64,000 nucleotides of DNA from Roseomonas sp. GTDB lineage: Bacteria; Pseudomonadota; Alphaproteobacteria; Acetobacterales; Acetobacteraceae. The stretch spans positions 21,838-85,837 of the forward strand of contig JADCFQ010000004.1 of the NCBI GenBank assembly GCA_020249435.1, read 5' to 3'. A model generated the notes under the pieces. It worked only from the letters and a program-made list of their open reading frames with translations, was not told the origin of the DNA and did no database searches. Below, piece by piece: positions 61,159 to 64,000 of the stretch; position 1 is the stretch's first letter, and each line of letters opens with the position of its first letter. Made by a program: the position numbers and the translations under genes.

Positions 61159-62505
61159 ATGTCCTCTGCCCCGCCCCGCCCCTTCCGTTCCAGCAAACCC
61201 TCTGCCCCGCTTTCCGGCAGCGCCGGGGTGGCCGGCGACAAATCCATCAGCCACCGCGCCCTGATGTTCGGCGCGCTCGCGGTTGGCACCACCGATATCG
61301 CCGGGCTTTTGGAAGGTGAGGATGTGCTCCGCACCGCCGCCGCCATGCGCGCGCTGGGTGCCGAGGTTGAGAAACTTGGCCCCGGCCAATGGCGCGTTTC
61401 CGGCCGCGGTGTCGGCGGCCTGACTGAGCCCGCCGATGTGCTCGATATGGGCAATTCCGGCACGGCGGCCCGCCTGCTGCTCGGCCTGCTTTCCGGCCAT
61501 CCCTTGTTCGCGGTGATGACCGGCGATGCGTCACTCCGCCGCCGGCCCATGAAGCGCGTGACCGACCCGCTTTCAGCAACCGGCGCGCAATTCTGGACGC
61601 GGGAGGGCGGGCGCCTGCCACTCGCGGTGCACGGCGCGGCAGACCCGCTGCCCTTGGATTACCGCCTGCCGGTCGCCTCGGCGCAGGTGAAAAGCGCCTG
61701 CCTGCTGGCAGGGCTTTGCGCGCCTGGCATCACCCGCGTGGTGGAACCGGAACCCACACGCGATCACACGGAAAACATGCTGCGCCATTTCGGCGCCATG
61801 GTGGCGGTGGAAGACACGGAAGAAGGCCGCGTGGTGCGCCTGGATGGCCAGCCGGAATTGAAGGCCGCGCCCATCAAGGTGCCGGGCGATCCTTCCTCAG
61901 CCTCCTTCCCGCTGGTGGCGGCACTTTTGGTGCCGGGGTCACGCATCAGCCTCACGCAGATCGGGCTGAACCCGCTCCGCACCGGGCTTTTCACCACGCT
62001 CCGAGAAATGGGGGCCGCGCTCAAGATCGAAAACGCCCGGATCGAAGGCGGTGAGGCGGTGGGCGATATCATCGGTGAATTTACTGCGCTCAAGGCCGTG
62101 GATGTGCCGCCGGGCCGCGCCCCTTCCATGATTGACGAATACCCAATCCTGGCCGTGGCGGCTGCCTTTGCGCGGGGCACCACACGCATGCGCGGCCTTG
62201 CGGAATTGCGCGTCAAGGAAAGCGACCGGCTGGCCGCCACCGCCGCGGTGCTGGAAGCCAATGGCGCCAAGGTGACGATTGAAGGCGATGACCTGCTGGT
62301 CCATGGCACGGGCGCACCACCCGCCGGCGGCGGCTTGGTCACCACGCATATGGATCACCGCATCGCCATGGCCGCCCTGGTCATGGGCCTTGCCACGCAA
62401 AACCCCGTCACCGTGGATGATGCGAGCTTCATTGACACCTCCTTCCCCGGTTTCGCCGCGCTGATGAACCGCCTGGTCGGGTCGGACGCGATCCGCGCCG
62501 CATGA
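61159..62505 (+). CDS. aroA: 3-phosphoshikimate 1-carboxyvinyltransferase (EPSP synthase, class II-like)
   Basis: 448 residues from the ATG at 61159. [20 protein letters not shown] (about 24-43) holds the catalytic Lys, [20 protein letters not shown] (about 95-114), [13 protein letters not shown] and [14 protein letters not shown] (about 199), ending with [13 protein letters not shown]. The GDKx, SAQxK and RxHxE motifs of class II are present, while the fourth motif is NPLR in place of NPTR. It makes EPSP in the shikimate route. The stop overlaps cmk (ATGA). Confidence 0.97.
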   Translation: MSSAPPRPFRSSKPSAPLSGSAGVAGDKSISHRALMFGALAVGTTDIAGLLEGEDVLRTAAAMRALGAEVEKLGPGQWRVSGRGVGGLTEPADVLDMGNSGTAARLLLGLLSGHPLFAVMTGDASLRRRPMKRVTDPLSATGAQFWTREGGRLPLAVHGAADPLPLDYRLPVASAQVKSACLLAGLCAPGITRVVEPEPTRDHTENMLRHFGAMVAVEDTEEGRVVRLDGQPELKAAPIKVPGDPSSASFPLVAALLVPGSRISLTQIGLNPLRTGLFTTLREMGAALKIENARIEGGEAVGDIIGEFTALKAVDVPPGRAPSMIDEYPILAVAAAFARGTTRMRGLAELRVKESDRLAATAAVLEANGAKVTIEGDDLLVHGTGAPPAGGGLVTTHMDHRIAMAALVMGLATQNPVTVDDASFIDTSFPGFAALMNRLVGSDAIRAA

Positions 62506-63158
62506 AGCTGCCGCCGGGGACTGTCATTGCGGTTGATGGCCCCGCCGCCGCGGGCAAGGGCACCCTCGCCCGGCGCCTGGCGGCTGAGCTTGGCCTGCCT
62601 TACCTCGACACTGGCCTGCTTTATCGCGCGGTCGGGCGGCGCGTGCTGGATCGCGGCATAGACCCGCAAGATGCTCGCATCGCCGAAGCCGAGGCCCGCG
62701 CCCTGACGCCCGAAGACCTCGCACGGGGCGATTTGCGCGGGTCCTTGGCAGATATGGCCGCCAGCAAGGTCGCCGCCATTCCCGCGGTGCGCGCTGCCTT
62801 GCTCGATTTCCAACGCCGCTTCGGCGCCGCGCAGGGTGCGGTGCTGGATGGGCGGGATATCGGCACCGTGGTGTTCCCCGATGCCCAGGTCAAACTTTTC
62901 ATCACCGCGAGTGTGGCTGAGCGCGCCCGCCGGCGCTTTCTGGAACTGACGGCGCGCGGTGTCGCCGCAGACCCCGCCCAGGTGGAAGCCGAAATCCGCG
63001 ACCGCGACGCGCAGGACGCCAATCGCCCCGTCGCCCCCCTGAAGCCGGCCCCGGATGCCATCGAAATAGACACAACGGCGCTGAATGCAGACCAAGCCTT
63101 CGGTGCTGCCATGGCTTTGATCCATAACCTGCCCTGGGTACTACGCGCCGATGGCTAA
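62502..63158 (+). CDS. cmk: cytidylate kinase
   Basis: 218 residues. [20 protein letters not shown] (about 8-27) is the P-loop, [20 protein letters not shown] (about 33) the CMP-binding region, [20 protein letters not shown] (about 122) and [20 protein letters not shown] (about 166) later parts. It phosphorylates CMP/dCMP. The start overlaps aroA. In alphaproteobacteria rpsA usually follows; here an Abi-alpha family gene overlaps its last 8 bp. Confidence 0.97.
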   Translation: MKLPPGTVIAVDGPAAAGKGTLARRLAAELGLPYLDTGLLYRAVGRRVLDRGIDPQDARIAEAEARALTPEDLARGDLRGSLADMAASKVAAIPAVRAALLDFQRRFGAAQGAVLDGRDIGTVVFPDAQVKLFITASVAERARRRFLELTARGVAADPAQVEAEIRDRDAQDANRPVAPLKPAPDAIEIDTTALNADQAFGAAMALIHNLPWVLRADG

Positions 63159-63876
63159 GGAACCCCCGAAGACTAAAGATGGATCCGTAACTAGACGGGC
63201 GCGACGGGCTGTTCGCAAAGAGCAGCCGGTACCAGGCAGACCGAAAGATGTGAAGTCGGCGGCAGCAGGCCTTATTGAAAATGCACTCGCGCCTGCGACG
63301 CGTGATTTTGGGACGGAATTTTCAGCGGCAGGGCAGACATTAGGGCATACTGCCGCTGGCCTTGTGGATATTGCCACTGCTCCATTTCGCGCCGTGATAT
63401 GGGGCTATCGGCAAGTAGAAAATAAATTGATACCAATCATTATAGATAAGATAAACAAAATACCAGAAAATAATCGTGTTCTACCGGACAAAAATATTGT
63501 CGGCCTCGCCTTGGAGGGATCAAAATTTAGCCTCGACGATGATAATTTATCAGAAATGTTCGCCAATTTGATCTCTTCAGCCTCGGATATCCGTACGAAA
63601 GGATGTGTGCATCCTGCTTTTGTGTCGATAATTCAAGGCTTTTCTGCTGAAGACGCAAAAATTATTGACCACCTAGGAAAGAAATATGTTATTGGATTCG
63701 GAGACAATCCCTCGAATTTCCCCATTATAAATTTTTACATTCGCAATCCAGATCGTTTGCGTATGATATATTTACGGCATATTTCTGAGCTTGTGATTTC
63801 ACACGCAGATCTAGGCGCGCATGGAACTGCGCGCTGCTTAGAAAATCTTGAGCGACTAGGCCTAGCAGGCTGCTGA
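63151..63876 (+). CDS. Abi-alpha (DUF4393) family protein, probably cut at the 3' end
   Basis: 241 residues. NKLIPIIIDKINKIPENNRV (about 92-111), then LALEGSKFSLDDDNLSEMFA (about 119-138), NLISSASDIRTKGCVHPAFV and SIIQGFSAEDAKIIDHL match the DUF4393/Abi-alpha family tied to abortive infection. The sequence becomes AT-rich after about 63400, unlike its neighbours, which suggests transfer. There is no clear ribosome binding site, and the start overlaps cmk. The protein stops right after NLERLGLAGC, where the last residues come from the start of an insertion-sequence-like end, so the native C-terminus is probably lost. Confidence 0.72.
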   Translation: MAKEPPKTKDGSVTRRARRAVRKEQPVPGRPKDVKSAAAGLIENALAPATRDFGTEFSAAGQTLGHTAAGLVDIATAPFRAVIWGYRQVENKLIPIIIDKINKIPENNRVLPDKNIVGLALEGSKFSLDDDNLSEMFANLISSASDIRTKGCVHPAFVSIIQGFSAEDAKIIDHLGKKYVIGFGDNPSNFPIINFYIRNPDRLRMIYLRHISELVISHADLGAHGTARCLENLERLGLAGC

Positions 63877-64000
63877 AAAGCCGTCATTGAGCATCGTCGT
63901 TTTGTCTCGCGCGGATGTTTTCAACGCTGCGCGTGCCTGCGCACAGCCATTTTCAGTGATTCTTTGGCCCAGTCGGCACACTCTGGACAGACTCCCGGCA
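63866..64000. mobile_element. probable end of an insertion sequence, running off the window
   Basis: GGCTGCTGAAAAG (63868-63880) directly after a CTAG looks like the terminal inverted repeat of a transposase-type element. GC content rises again past it, and the Abi-alpha frame stops within it. No complete transposase domain can be read in the 120 bases left. The other end, which would prove it, is outside the window. Confidence 0.35.

Noticed and set aside
63877..64000. partial transposase gene at the right edge
   Set aside because: Short frames are open on both strands, but none shows a recognisable transposase motif in the bases available.

Overview
The window is GC-rich chromosomal DNA packed with genes in short operons whose stop and start codons often overlap (ATGA, GTGA or TGATG). 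It looks like an alphaproteobacterium, most likely a Roseomonas-like member of the Acetobacteraceae; this is inferred from gene content and order, without a database search. Pointers are the FYDLN-acid protein / aroA / cmk linkage, a pqqABCDE cluster with PQQ-type dehydrogenase and cytochrome c genes, many solute-binding proteins, hydantoinase, CoA-transferase and GMC-oxidoreductase genes, and a long AhcY. No rRNA, tRNA or CRISPR array was seen.

Left part (1-19,987): a GMC oxidoreductase cut by the window edge, tspO, then small catabolic operons. These include an orphan solute-binding protein with a quinone reductase-like MDR and an N-acyl-D-amino-acid deacylase-like amidohydrolase; a Pht5-like protein with an alpha/beta hydrolase; a GMC oxidoreductase with a class III CoA-transferase; and a creatininase-family hydrolase with two tandem FAD-binding oxidoreductases and a flavodoxin-fold quinone reductase. 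A minus-strand operon then encodes an NMT1/THI5-type ABC importer and a cytosine-deaminase-like amidohydrolase, followed by a divergent DMT exporter.

Middle (20,050-37,230): a run of about 15 kb of co-directional genes looks like an uptake and breakdown pathway for a cyclic or amide compound: CoA-transferase A/B, an HCCA isomerase-like protein, an orphan molybdenum hydroxylase large subunit, two PuuE-like polysaccharide deacetylases, a complete TRAP transporter, hydantoinase A/B, an Old Yellow Enzyme and an MFS carrier. A GST and a second Old Yellow Enzyme lie opposite.

Sulfur, tungsten and PQQ (37,393-51,631): a LysE exporter, a YeeE/TsuA-type thiosulfate carrier, monoheme FccA, FccB, SoxY and SoxZ form a compact sulfide/thiosulfate set without SoxAX, SoxB or SoxCD. 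A TupABC-type tungstate importer is transcribed divergently from a regulator that joins an HTH to a periplasmic-binding-protein-like domain. Then come a Baeyer-Villiger monooxygenase, pqqABCDE and, convergent to it, a sorbosone/glucose dehydrogenase-like enzyme with a diheme cytochrome c.

Right part (51,760-64,000): a minus-strand operon of oxidoreductases and an amidohydrolase, a methyltransferase with an ATC-hydrolase family gene, then housekeeping genes (ahcY, uppP, a double-domain gamma-glutamylcyclotransferase-like gene, the FYDLN protein, aroA, cmk). Where rpsA is expected after cmk there is an AT-rich Abi-alpha family gene, which appears to be cut at its 3' end by the terminus of a mobile element running off the window.

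Most notable non-coding signals: two copies of a 43-44 bp double palindrome with compensatory changes (one flanked by 8-bp direct repeats), a structured leader that includes the creatininase ribosome binding site, and an AT-rich palindrome upstream of ahcY.
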